From: CAYOWQ01 sp964407695
Lineage (GTDB): Bacteria > Planctomycetota > Phycisphaerae > Phycisphaerales > SM1A02
Length of the DNA stretch: 64,000 nucleotides
Direction: 5' to 3'
Assembly (NCBI GenBank): GCA_964407695.1
Contig: CAYOWQ010000001.1
Location: 124,001 to 188,000 of the forward strand
In this document: in pieces, positions 44,244-52,536 of the stretch
Layout: every line of letters starts with the position of its first letter
Numbering within the stretch: position 1 is the stretch's first letter
Notes under the pieces: generated by a model
Database searches by the model: none
Told to the model about the DNA's origin: nothing
Seen by the model: only the letters and a program-made list of their open reading frames with translations
Position numbers and translations under genes: made by a program

Positions 44244-45749
44244 CTAGGCGGCGAGGTCGGGACTGCCTGCAATCGCGCGGGGTTGCGTGGCAGGGGAGTA
44301 GTGCGCTGCATCGGGGTAGCCGAGCTCAGCGCGCAGCACCTCGGGCGGTACGCCAAGCTGAACTTTCAGAAGCGCATCGTTGAGCCGTCGAGTTTCATCC
44401 GGCGGAAGCGGATCGTGCCAGGCGATCTCGATGCGGCGGTCGGCCGGAGTCGTGTGCAGGATGCCGTGCACATCAAGCGCCTGAAGAATGAGCGAGCAGA
44501 GCCGCTGAATGCCGTCGCCATAGGTGATGCGTTTGCGCTTGATCTTGGCGATGGTGCCCATGAGCGAGATGCGCAGAGCGTTCTCACTCGAAAGGTTGCC
44601 CACCTTGGCCTTGATGTGGCCGGCCGCGGCGGGGGTGACGCCGGACGTCTTATCGAGGGCTTCGCGCAGTTCCTCGATGTGCTGGCGTTCGGACGGGCTG
44701 TCGAGGTCGCCGCCGAAGGATTCGATGGACGCGTCGGGATTGTCCGTGTACCAGATTTTGCCGGGGCCGATGGGTTGTTCGGTGGGGTTGTCGATGCCCT
44801 TGGCGAGCCACATTCGGAAGGACTGCATGGTGACGCGATTGGCGCGGTCGGAGAGGCGGGTATTCAATTCATCCTGAAGCGGGATGAGCGGCTCGACATC
44901 GCTGAAGCCGTCGTAGTGGTAGGGGAGGGAGAGATTCTGAATGTGCACCACGGGTACGACGCCGAGCCGGTTGAGACGCTCGGCGACAAGATCGCCGTTT
45001 TCATAGCGTTGCATCGCGTGGGCGGAGTGAATCTCGATGATGTCGAGGGTGGACCGGCGCGACGGCGCTACCGACCAGCTCTTGCCCAGCACGAGCCGCG
45101 CTGCTCGCGCCAGCCAGGTGTCGGCGACGGGTTCGTTCACCGGCTGTTCATAGGCGATGATGAACGCATTGATGGTGCGGTAGTTGGCGGCATCGAGCAT
45201 GGGCACCGCCCGCGGCGCTTCGATGATTTCAAGGGCGATCGCATCGGCAGCGCGATCGGCGACGTCGCCGCGAAGCGTCGGCGTTCGGTCGTGCAGCAGG
45301 ATGTCGACCGAGCCGAAGATGGAGCCGAGCAGCGCGGCGTCGTGCCACAGGCCGATCCCGCCGGAGGCATCGAACACGCGATGAATCACGCGCTCGATGA
45401 TGGGGCGAAGGGCGGTGTCTGCGGCAAGGCTGTTGATGCGCGGTGCTGCGGGGAACATGAAGTCCACAAGCGTGTGCATGCGCCAGGCGATGTCGTTCTC
45501 GATGACGACCTCGTGTGGATCGACGTTTTCATCCTCGGGTTGCTCGCGCAGCCGTTCGGGCAATCCCACCTGCTGGGCGGGCGGTGCGGTGGAACCGCCG
45601 GCTGCATCGGGTGCGGAGAGCGGGTTTCGGTAGTAGGTCCAAAGCCGTTCGAGCGCGGGCCTGCGGATGGAGCGATGCTCGAAGAGCAGGAAGTCGAGGA
45701 GGGCATGGTCGAGGCCGACGTCGGCGAATGTGGTGAGGTCGAGGGGCAT
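44244..45749 (-). CDS. Phage portal protein
   Basis: A 501-residue portal. The N-terminal region has ALERLWTYYRNPLSAPDAAG and VIENDIAWRMHTLVDFMFPA. The core has IIEIHSAHAMQRYENGDLVA, GVVPVVHIQNLSLPYHYDGF, SDVEPLIPLQDELNTRLSDR and the wing/stem-like IWYTDNPDASIESFGGDLDS. These are features of SPP1 gp6-like/anti-CBASS-era portal families that form the ring through which DNA is packaged. ATG 45749 is preceded by ggtggag. It starts the structural module. Confidence 0.75.
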   Translation of the reverse strand: MPLDLTTFADVGLDHALLDFLLFEHRSIRRPALERLWTYYRNPLSAPDAAGGSTAPPAQQVGLPERLREQPEDENVDPHEVVIENDIAWRMHTLVDFMFPAAPRINSLAADTALRPIIERVIHRVFDASGGIGLWHDAALLGSIFGSVDILLHDRTPTLRGDVADRAADAIALEIIEAPRAVPMLDAANYRTINAFIIAYEQPVNEPVADTWLARAARLVLGKSWSVAPSRRSTLDIIEIHSAHAMQRYENGDLVAERLNRLGVVPVVHIQNLSLPYHYDGFSDVEPLIPLQDELNTRLSDRANRVTMQSFRMWLAKGIDNPTEQPIGPGKIWYTDNPDASIESFGGDLDSPSERQHIEELREALDKTSGVTPAAAGHIKAKVGNLSSENALRISLMGTIAKIKRKRITYGDGIQRLCSLILQALDVHGILHTTPADRRIEIAWHDPLPPDETRRLNDALLKVQLGVPPEVLRAELGYPDAAHYSPATQPRAIAGSPDLAA

Positions 45750-46023
45750 GATGGGTTCTCCACCCATTCCCCCGACCGTCGACAGGCGCGCCGCCGGAAT
45801 CGGCTTCATTTGCGTTCCGGCGGATCAATTTGCCCGAACCGCGGGAAAAGAAAATTCTCGAAAAATGGGGATGGGATCTGTCGCGATGCGCCCCGAATCG
45901 GCTTGCCGCCCGATAATCGGCTGAACTGCGCGACGCACCAGGGTGTAATTCCCGTAGTTTCGGCCCCGGATTCCTTTCGACGATCGACGGATTCAGGGGC
46001 CGGGCGCATCTTGTCTGAAGGAC

Positions 46024-46674
46024 ATGCCGCTCATGGCCACACCACCCCGCAACGACGGTGCTCACGCCGAAGACCACGATCTTGTGGCCTCGGCGCGCCG
46101 CGGCGATCGCCGGGCGATGGAGCACCTCTGGCGCCGACATCGGCGTTGGGTCGCGGGTGTGATCGTGGCACATAAACCCCGCGACATGGACGTTGAAGAC
46201 CTGCTTCAGGATGTCGCCATGACTGTCATAGGCAAACTTCACGAACTTCGCGACGACGCCAGCTTTCCCGGTTGGCTGCGGATGGTGGCGCTCAACGCGG
46301 CCCGGGCCGCGGGGCGCACGACGACGCGTCATCGCGATGCAGCGCCGAAGCTCCGCCTGGTTGGAGAGGTGCGCGAGGCTGATGAGGCGGAGCAATCCAA
46401 TCCGGGGGCCAGCAAGGTGAAGGTTGAAGACGCCCGGCGATTGATGGATTTGGCCCGTGAACTTCCCGAGGAATACCGCGAACCCCTGCTCCTGAAGTCG
46501 ATTCAGGGCATGACGTACCGGCAGATCGGCGAGATGCTCGACCTGCCGGAGACCACGATTGAAACTCGAATCTGTCGAGGCCGCCGCATGCTGCGCGAGC
46601 TTGCGGAGAAGGCTGCTCCGAGTGCTTCGGATGTGATCGAAGCCCGGGCGTCCGCGCGAAAGGCAGGTGCATGA
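46024..46674 (+). CDS. ECF (sigma-70 family) sigma factor
   Basis: A 216-residue sigma factor. Region 2: AMEHLWRRHRRWVAGVIVAH, DVEDLLQDVAMTVIGKLHEL and the WLRMVALNAARAAGR helix. Region 4: LPEEYREPLLLKSIQGMTYR and the helix-turn-helix QIGEMLDLPETTIETRICRG. The start may be ATG 46024 or ATG 46033. The next gene overlaps it by four bases and looks like its anti-sigma partner. Confidence 0.88.
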   Translation: MPLMATPPRNDGAHAEDHDLVASARRGDRRAMEHLWRRHRRWVAGVIVAHKPRDMDVEDLLQDVAMTVIGKLHELRDDASFPGWLRMVALNAARAAGRTTTRHRDAAPKLRLVGEVREADEAEQSNPGASKVKVEDARRLMDLARELPEEYREPLLLKSIQGMTYRQIGEMLDLPETTIETRICRGRRMLRELAEKAAPSASDVIEARASARKAGA

Positions 46675-47279
46675 TGGAAGTTACTCGATCGGAATTGCTG
46701 GTGAATCGTCTTGTTGACGAGGAAGCCACGACTGAAGACTGGAAGGAATTCGGCTTGCTGGCCGAGGTGGAGCCGTCACTTTGGCGCGACCTGGCTGAGC
46801 TTCAACACCAGCGCCAGGCGCTGGCGCGGGGAATGGATTTGGAATTGGCTATCGCCGACGACGTCGAGCTTCCGATCACACCGTCGCGCTGGATGTCGCA
46901 TCCGGCGGCGTGGGCCGGCTGGCTGGTGGCGGCAGTGTTGGCAGTCAGTTGGTCGTTGGGGCTGAACGGCTTCGTGAAGAACGGGAACCCCGACACCAAC
47001 GAGGCGTCGCTTGGGCCGAGCTTCAGTTCTTCAGACGAGGCATTGAACGCCTATCTCGACCAGGGCCGCCGGGAAGGCGTCGTCCTCGGCGAACTGCCCA
47101 CCAAGGTCCTTCTCGAATCGAATCCGGTCAGCAACGGGAATGGTTACAACGTGGTGTATTACCGCGTGATCGTCGAGCGTCGCCGGGTTCCGACGCTGAT
47201 TCACTTTGAACCGGCGCGTGATGAGGTCGGTAACCCACTGCTTCGCCCGGTCATCACCCGTTCCGCTGGGTCCATGTAA
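46671..47279 (+). CDS. Predicted membrane anti-sigma factor
   Basis: A 202-residue protein with an N-terminal cytoplasmic helical part (SELLVNRLVDEEATTEDWKE, LLAEVEPSLWRDLAELQ), one membrane segment (AAWAGWLVAAVLAVSWSLGL, about residues 82-101) and a C-terminal extracytoplasmic domain. The layout and the ATGATGG coupling to the ECF gene fit a transmembrane anti-sigma factor. No known anti-sigma Zn motif was seen, so it belongs to a different subgroup from the zf-HC2 protein at 16862-17104. Confidence 0.7.
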   Translation: MMEVTRSELLVNRLVDEEATTEDWKEFGLLAEVEPSLWRDLAELQHQRQALARGMDLELAIADDVELPITPSRWMSHPAAWAGWLVAAVLAVSWSLGLNGFVKNGNPDTNEASLGPSFSSSDEALNAYLDQGRREGVVLGELPTKVLLESNPVSNGNGYNVVYYRVIVERRRVPTLIHFEPARDEVGNPLLRPVITRSAGSM

Positions 47280-47328
47280 GAGTGTTCAAGTTCTCTGGTT
47301 TCCGCGATTGAATCGCAAGGAGCTTTCC

Positions 47329-48462
47329 ATGAATCTCAAGTTCAACAGTTTGATGGCGGTTTCCCTCGCCTCGACGATGTCGATGGCGTCGGCCGTGCTG
47401 GGCTGTGATGAAAAGAAAGGCTGTTGCGATGATTCCGCATCAGCATCGTTCTCGACCCCCGGGGGTCTGACGCTGGTCGGCTCGCTCGGGTCTCTTGACG
47501 ATGCCACATCGATCGAGATCCGCATCGAGAACGGCAAGACCACCGCTCGGGTGAATGGCGAAGACATTCCCGCCGATCGCATCAAGACGGAAGACGGCAA
47601 GATCACCATTCTCGACGACCAGGGCAACTCGATTCGAGAGGTTCCTCTCTCCATCGGCGGCGGGGCGGATGACATGTTCCTTTGGCTGGGCGACAAGCCA
47701 TTTGATGCCTTCGGCGGCATGGATTTTGATGTCGATCTCAATGGGATGGATATGGATCAGCTCATGGGCATGGCTGGGAACCAGGCGCCCATGATCCGCC
47801 AGTACATTCAGGCGCTTCCCCGGAATGGCGGCCTCGGTTTCAACGCCGGGCCCGACACCATGGCCGAGCCACCCAAGGTGATGGTCGGCATCTCCATGGC
47901 GAATCCGGATGAGGCCCTTGCGAAGCACCTCAAGCTCGACGCCAAGGCGGTAACGTTGGTAGCTCAGGTTCAGGACGGTCTGCCGGCGGCCGAGGCGGGT
48001 CTTGAGCAATTCGACATCATTACCGCCGTCGATGGCGGCGTACCTGCCGGACCATCAGAGATCCGCGAGGTCCTGCGCGACAAGAATCCCGGCGACACGG
48101 TGAAGTTCACCGTTCTCCGCGCGGGCGAGAAGAAGGATGTTGAAGTCAAGGTAGAAGCCTTTGATTCGAAAAAGCTCAGCGCCATGACGATTGAAATTGC
48201 GCCGTCCGACGACCCGACCCATTTCTGGGCTCCGCAGGTTCAGCCGCTCAAGCCACGCACGCAGACGGGACCGGCCCCATCAAGCCCGGGAGGCATGATG
48301 TTCCGCGTCGGCCCCAACAGCACGCAGAGACGCACCAATCCGGACGCAGGGCCGAATGTTGAAGAGCTTCAGGCTCGAATTCATGAGATGAACGCGCGCA
48401 TGGAGGAGATGTCCAAGCGCATGAACGACCTCATGGAGAAGCTCGAAAGCCAAAATCACTAG
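47329..48462 (+). CDS. PDZ-domain lipoprotein with C-terminal coiled coil
   Basis: A 377-residue envelope protein. Signal peptide MNLKFNSLMAVSLASTMSMA then SAVLGC gives a lipobox. A PDZ domain lies at about residues 180-290 (GISMANPDEALAKHLKLDAK, VQDGLPAAEAGLEQFDIITA, TVKFTVLRAGEKKDVEVKVE). The last 40 residues form a Met-rich coiled coil (EELQARIHEMNARMEEMSKR). It has an aaggag ribosome-binding site. Placed right after a sigma/anti-sigma pair, it may be a member of the regulon or a sensor of misfolded envelope proteins. Confidence 0.75.
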   Translation: MNLKFNSLMAVSLASTMSMASAVLGCDEKKGCCDDSASASFSTPGGLTLVGSLGSLDDATSIEIRIENGKTTARVNGEDIPADRIKTEDGKITILDDQGNSIREVPLSIGGGADDMFLWLGDKPFDAFGGMDFDVDLNGMDMDQLMGMAGNQAPMIRQYIQALPRNGGLGFNAGPDTMAEPPKVMVGISMANPDEALAKHLKLDAKAVTLVAQVQDGLPAAEAGLEQFDIITAVDGGVPAGPSEIREVLRDKNPGDTVKFTVLRAGEKKDVEVKVEAFDSKKLSAMTIEIAPSDDPTHFWAPQVQPLKPRTQTGPAPSSPGGMMFRVGPNSTQRRTNPDAGPNVEELQARIHEMNARMEEMSKRMNDLMEKLESQNH

Positions 48463-48495
48463 TTCGCAAACCCTCCGTACCCGGCACGCCCCCAC

Positions 48496-48529
48496 CGAGG
48501 GCCCGTCTGCATTCTGCGGCGGGCCCTCG
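48496..48529. terminator. Hairpin between convergent PDZ and GT genes
   Basis: A 10-bp perfect stem: cgagggcccg at 48496-48505 with cgggccctcg at 48520-48529. It lies in the 67-base convergent gap and touches the GT stop. There is a weak T/A context only, so it is a probable rather than certain terminator. Confidence 0.6.
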
Positions 48530-49699
48530 TCAATTCTGAACCATCGAGCGCTGCGGTGCGGTTTCGGCCGAGGTCTCTCTCGGCAGCATGGTCCGCACCA
48601 CCGTCTCCGCCGCCCGCGGCTTGCCCAGGCGGCGAGCTGCCGCTCGCATGGCTTCCAGCCGTGTTTGGTCTCGCAGAAGTTGCTCCACCTTCCAGCCGAG
48701 CGTCGGCAGGTTGTTGCATCGCACCGCAGCGCCCTGCTCCAGGAGGTGATCGGTATTTCGCTCCTCCTGCCCGGGCAGCGGATGCACAATCGCCATCGGC
48801 AGCTCCATCGCCATCGCTTCCGAAAGGCTCAACCCGCCGGGCTTGCCGACCAGGAGTGTTGCCGCACTCATGTAATCGTGCATCCGCTTAGTAAAGCCGC
48901 ACACATGAAGCCGGCCTTTCAACCGATCCGAAAGCCCCTGCAGCTTCTTCTCCATCCGCATCCGCAGGCCCTCATTATGTCCGCAAATCACCGTTGCCTG
49001 CACCTCGCAACTCATGCTCAGCAACTGATCAACAATCGTCTCCGTCGGCCCGAGGCCCACCCCGCCCGACGCCACCAGCACGATCGGCCTCGCCGGGTCG
49101 AGCCCCAACTCGCGGCGGCACGTGGCCTCATCGCCCCGCTTGGAAAAGGCCGCGTCGATGGGGATACCGCTCAAGTGAATGCGCTCGCCATCCACCCCAA
49201 GTCGCATGAGGTATTCCCGGCTTTCCGGCATGGCCAGAAAATAGTGGTCAACCCCGTGGGCCAGCCAGATGGCGTGCACGTCAAGGTCGGTCACGCAGAC
49301 CCCCAGCGGCGCCTCGAGCCGGCCGCGTTCTTTCATCGATCCAAGGATTTCCGCAGAAATGAAGTGCGAGGTGATCACGACCTTGGGCTTCATCGCCTCA
49401 ATCGTGCGCACCAGCCCCCCGAAGTTCATTGAATTCAGCACGGCCCGCATCTTCGCCTGGGCAAACGGCCGATCCATCCGGTCATACATATACGCCATGA
49501 AGTTCGGATAATCCTGAACGAGATTGACGTAGGTCTTCGCCGCCAGCCGCCGATACATCGCATTGGTGTATGCCAAGATGTCCAGATGCTGCACGTCATG
49601 GTGGGGCAGCAAACGCCTGGCGGCCTGCTCTACCGCCGCGGCCGCGCGCACGTGCCCCGAACCGACCGAGGCGGAGAGGATGAGCACGGTTTCGGGCAT
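48530..49699 (-). CDS. GT28 glycosyltransferase, MGDG synthase/UgtP-like
   Basis: A 389-residue GT-B enzyme. The N-terminal MPETVLILSASVGSGHVRAA carries the SxGxGHxxAA motif of MGDG-synthase-like enzymes; HLDILAYTNAMYRRLAAKTY and KPKVVITSHFISAEILG follow. The C-terminal donor-binding part has IVLVASGGVGLGPTETIVDQ and ATLLVGKPGGLSLSEAMAME. Family members transfer a sugar from a nucleotide donor to diacylglycerol or a similar lipid at the inner leaflet. ATG 49699 starts the family N-terminus; the upstream frame is spurious. Confidence 0.85.
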   Translation of the reverse strand: MPETVLILSASVGSGHVRAAAAVEQAARRLLPHHDVQHLDILAYTNAMYRRLAAKTYVNLVQDYPNFMAYMYDRMDRPFAQAKMRAVLNSMNFGGLVRTIEAMKPKVVITSHFISAEILGSMKERGRLEAPLGVCVTDLDVHAIWLAHGVDHYFLAMPESREYLMRLGVDGERIHLSGIPIDAAFSKRGDEATCRRELGLDPARPIVLVASGGVGLGPTETIVDQLLSMSCEVQATVICGHNEGLRMRMEKKLQGLSDRLKGRLHVCGFTKRMHDYMSAATLLVGKPGGLSLSEAMAMELPMAIVHPLPGQEERNTDHLLEQGAAVRCNNLPTLGWKVEQLLRDQTRLEAMRAAARRLGKPRAAETVVRTMLPRETSAETAPQRSMVQN

Positions 49700-49774
49700 G
49701 GCCCGCACTATATATGGATACCTCCTGATCGCTCGGCCGAGTGCCTCGCAGCCGGAGCCAATTCCGGTTCGACT

Positions 49775-49803
49775 GCCGGCCGGCGGTGCAATCGCCGGCC
49801 GGC
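49775..49803. repeat. GC-rich inverted repeat
   Basis: gccggccgg at 49775-49783 and ccggccggc at 49795-49803 form a 9-bp stem in the gap between the GT gene and tRNA-His. No U-run follows; the role is unknown. Confidence 0.6.
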
Positions 49804-49896
49804 TACCCGACATTGGTGGATGGAGGGGGACAGAACCATCCCGACTTCTCCCCGACGCAGGAGGATTGCTCGAATAGGGCGGTCCTCCTGTTCTCA

Positions 49897-49925
49897 TTGT
49901 CCGGATGTTGGCATCGCGATAAAAT
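49897..49925 (+). promoter_or_regulatory. Sigma-70-type promoter for tRNA-His
   Basis: ttgtcc at 49897-49902 as the -35 box and taaaat at 49920-49925 as the -10 box, with an exact 17-base spacer. The predicted start near 49932 gives a short leader before the tRNA at 49959. It is one of the few good housekeeping-type promoters visible. Confidence 0.65.
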
Positions 49926-49958
49926 CACCGCTGTCGCCGGGTTCGCCCGGTCGATGAT

Positions 49959-50032
49959 GGTGGCCGTAGCTCAGTTGGCAGAGCACCTGGTTGTGGTCCA
50001 GGACGTCGCGGGTTCGAATCCCGTCGGTCACC
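49959..50032 (+). tRNA. tRNA-His (anticodon GTG)
   Basis: A complete cloverleaf: acceptor stem gtggccg (49960-49966) with cggtcac (50025-50031), D arm with agctcagttggcagagc, anticodon stem cctgg/ccagg around gtg at 49993-49995, and T arm with ggttcgaatcc. An extra G at 49959 faces the C at 50032, the G-1:C73 identity pair of tRNA-His. CCA is not encoded. Confidence 0.95.
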
Positions 50033-50102
50033 CTTACAGCGGCTGCACTGGCGCGGCATCTGCACGGATTGGTCGCCGTCGCCGCCCGAGGAGATCCGTT
50101 TG

Positions 50103-51314
50103 ATGTTCCTGCGAGGTTGGGGATTATCGTTCGCTATCACGTTGAACGTGGCGGTCGTCACGTTGATCTCGCCGATCTGTATCTCGGGGCAGCAGCCGCT
50201 CTGCATCGGCGATCTTGACCACAATGGATCCGTCGACGGGGCCGACCTCGGACTCCTTCTCGCAGCATGGGGTTCAAGCGGCCGTGGCGGCGAGGATTTG
50301 GACGGTAGCGGGGTTGTGAATGGCGGCGACCTTGGCCTCTTGCTCTCAACCTGGGGCGGTTGCGTGATCGAAACCGGGTGTTTTGGTTCCAATCACGACT
50401 GCTGTGCGGCCTCCACCGAACCCCATTGCAACGACCCTGTCTGTTGCAGCCTCGTGTGTGAGTTGGATACGTATTGCTGCGACGTGATGTGGGACAGTCT
50501 TTGCGCGATTGAAGCCGAGGCGAATTGTCCGGGGCTTGAATGTCCATCGCCGTGCGCCGTCAACAATCCAACCGATTGCTTTCTGCGTTCCAGCAATCAG
50601 CCCGGCTGCGATGACGTTGAGTGTTGTGTCATCACCTGCGGCATCGATTCATTCTGTTGTGATCAGGCGTGGGACTTCATTTGCGCTGCTGAAGCGATCC
50701 GTCTTTGCCTCTCGCCCTGCGAGCTTGAATGCGATGGCGTCATGGAGCAGGAGCAGTGCGGCCAGGACACCAACGGTGGATGCGACTCCAGCGGCGTCAT
50801 GTCTGACGAACCGATCCAGGCTGGGCAAGTGATATGCGGCAACACGTATATCTCCGGTTCGTTTCGGGATGTCGACTGGTTTCATCTCGAGTCCTCCGGT
50901 ATCGGTAACCTCGCACAGATTGTCGTGGAAGGCACAAGCGAATCGCCGATCCGTATTGAGATCCGCTCCGGTGATTGCGGCGAAATGGTGCATGCGTCGA
51001 TCGGGACGGAACACTGCGATATCGCCAGACTGGTTGCATGTGTTGCTGCGGAAGACGTGTGGATCGTGGTATCGCCGACGGCTTATGCCGTCGAACCCTG
51101 CGCGAGCGACAACGAGTATCACCTCATGGTCAGCGTGAATCCGGAGTGCACTTTTTCAAGCAACTGCTGCATCCCCAACGGCGGGCCGGGCTGTGACGAC
51201 TCAGCCTGCGAATCCGCCGTGTGCGAGGTCGATCACTTCTGCTGCGCTGCATCGTGGGACTTCTTCTGTGCCGTGGAAGCGCAGGAGCTCTGCCCCGAAC
51301 TTTGCGGCGGCTAA
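50103..51314 (+). CDS. Secreted Cys-rich repeat protein with N-terminal dockerin pair
   Basis: A 403-residue protein. After the signal peptide (MFLRGWGLSFAITLNVAVVT, ending CISG) a dockerin pair comes first (DLDHNGSVDGADLGLLLAAW, DLDGSGVVNGGDLGLLLSTW). Then there are repeats of about 40 residues with the pattern H.CC..........C.D..CC..VC..D..CC...WD..CA..A (examples: HDCCAASTEPHCNDPVCCSL, GCDDVECCVITCGIDSFCCD, and a last copy near the C-terminus). A central non-Cys domain with DWFHLESSGIGNLAQIVVEG separates the repeats. ATG 50103 has a gaggaga ribosome-binding site. The gene converges on the homologous gene at 51378-52430. Confidence 0.75.
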   Translation: MFLRGWGLSFAITLNVAVVTLISPICISGQQPLCIGDLDHNGSVDGADLGLLLAAWGSSGRGGEDLDGSGVVNGGDLGLLLSTWGGCVIETGCFGSNHDCCAASTEPHCNDPVCCSLVCELDTYCCDVMWDSLCAIEAEANCPGLECPSPCAVNNPTDCFLRSSNQPGCDDVECCVITCGIDSFCCDQAWDFICAAEAIRLCLSPCELECDGVMEQEQCGQDTNGGCDSSGVMSDEPIQAGQVICGNTYISGSFRDVDWFHLESSGIGNLAQIVVEGTSESPIRIEIRSGDCGEMVHASIGTEHCDIARLVACVAAEDVWIVVSPTAYAVEPCASDNEYHLMVSVNPECTFSSNCCIPNGGPGCDDSACESAVCEVDHFCCAASWDFFCAVEAQELCPELCGG

Positions 51315-51377
51315 TTCATCCTTCCCCGAAACATGATCCGCCCAACGGCAAGGCGCGGGTCCATCGTGAACAATTCC

Positions 51378-52430
51378 TCAATCGGGGCTTGCAGTCCATG
51401 CATTCAGCAGAATGCCGAGATCAGCGCCATTGACCATGTTGTCGTTGTCGAGGTCGGCGATACATCCGGCAAGCGGCGGGCTGCACGGGCCCCACACGCT
51501 CAGCAATAGCCCGAGATCCGCGCCGTCCACGGAGCCGTCGCCATTCAAATCACCCGCCGGATAACAAACTTCCGCAGCCTCCGCAATGCAGAAACTGTCC
51601 CAGAACACCGCGCAGCAGAAGCAATCGACACGGCAGACAAGATCACAGCAGGCGATATCGCCACATCCGGGAAGACCCGTCTCAAGACAGCCATGGTTGC
51701 ACGTCGTGCAGCCAAAACCGGCGCTCGGTACGGAGCAATGGACGAACGACAATTTGACACACTGCTGATCCCACTCGATTTCGCAGCAGTCCAGGTCGTC
51801 TGCACAGACCAGCTCGCAACACGTGGCGTCGCTGCATCCCGGTCCCCCCGTGGTGCAGCAGTCGTGAGACGAGGTGCCGCAGGTGGATTGACACATCGTC
51901 GCCGCTGCGGCCACGCATTGTTCATCCCACGCAACATCGCAGCATTCGGGTAGTGCTGCGCACACGGTGCTGCAGCACAGTGCGCTCGAGCACCCGGGGC
52001 CACCGACCGTGTCGCAAGAGTGGTCGGCGTTTCCGCATGCAGAGCTTCCACACAAGGTGATCGCCAGTGAGACGCAATCGACGTCCCATTGAGAGATGCA
52101 GCAGAGGCCGCTCATCTCGCAGACCATCTCGCAGCATGCAGTGTCGCTGCATCCCGGCTCGCCGAGCGTGAAACACCCGTGGTCCGACCGACCGCAGACA
52201 TCCAATGGAATGTTGCACAAACTGAAGGTTTCCCCCACGCAGATGGCATCCCACGCGACCTCGCAGCAGAAGCCGTCCACGGCGCACACCGCCTCGCAGC
52301 ACGCCTGGTCACTGCAACCGGGCGAGGCCGACTCCTGTTCGCATGGGTTCATGGCGTCGGGGCATTCGCCGAAGGCGGTCCCCAGCGACATCGCGGGCGC
52401 CAACACGATGAACATCGCCGACTTACGCAT
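51378..52430 (-). CDS. Secreted Cys-rich repeat protein with C-terminal dockerin pair
   Basis: A 350-residue protein. The signal peptide MRKSAMFIVLAPAMSLGTAF is followed by six Cys-rich repeats of about 40 residues (GCSDQACCEAVCAVDGFCCE, GCSDTACCEMVCEMSGLCCI, GCSSALCCSTVCAALPECCD, GCSDATCCELVCADDLDCCE, GCGDIACCDLVCRVDCFCCA), each ending in a W-D-x-x-C segment. The dockerin pair is at the C-terminus (DLNGDGSVDGADLGLLLSVW, DLDNDNMVNGADLGILLNAW). The many cysteines imply disulfide-stabilised extracytoplasmic modules. Confidence 0.75.
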   Translation of the reverse strand: MRKSAMFIVLAPAMSLGTAFGECPDAMNPCEQESASPGCSDQACCEAVCAVDGFCCEVAWDAICVGETFSLCNIPLDVCGRSDHGCFTLGEPGCSDTACCEMVCEMSGLCCISQWDVDCVSLAITLCGSSACGNADHSCDTVGGPGCSSALCCSTVCAALPECCDVAWDEQCVAAAATMCQSTCGTSSHDCCTTGGPGCSDATCCELVCADDLDCCEIEWDQQCVKLSFVHCSVPSAGFGCTTCNHGCLETGLPGCGDIACCDLVCRVDCFCCAVFWDSFCIAEAAEVCYPAGDLNGDGSVDGADLGLLLSVWGPCSPPLAGCIADLDNDNMVNGADLGILLNAWTASPD

Positions 52431-52499
52431 GGCTCGGGACCTCCCGATTCAGCATATCAATCGCTGTGCGGATTCAAGAGTGAATTCCCGAATCACGCT

Positions 52500-52505
52500 T
52501 ATACT
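52500..52505 (+). promoter_or_regulatory. Candidate -10 element of the putA promoter
   Basis: tatact lies in the divergent gap 37 bases before the putA ATG, an AT-rich island in GC-rich DNA. The matching -35 is poor (attcaagag region), so this is a weak prediction. Confidence 0.3.
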
Positions 52506-52536
52506 TCCCACCCCGAAACCGATCCCCGCTGAACCC

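Noticed and set aside
44190..46175. A 661-codon plus-strand open frame
   Set aside because: Antisense shadow of the portal gene; it also overlaps the start of the ECF sigma gene in another frame.
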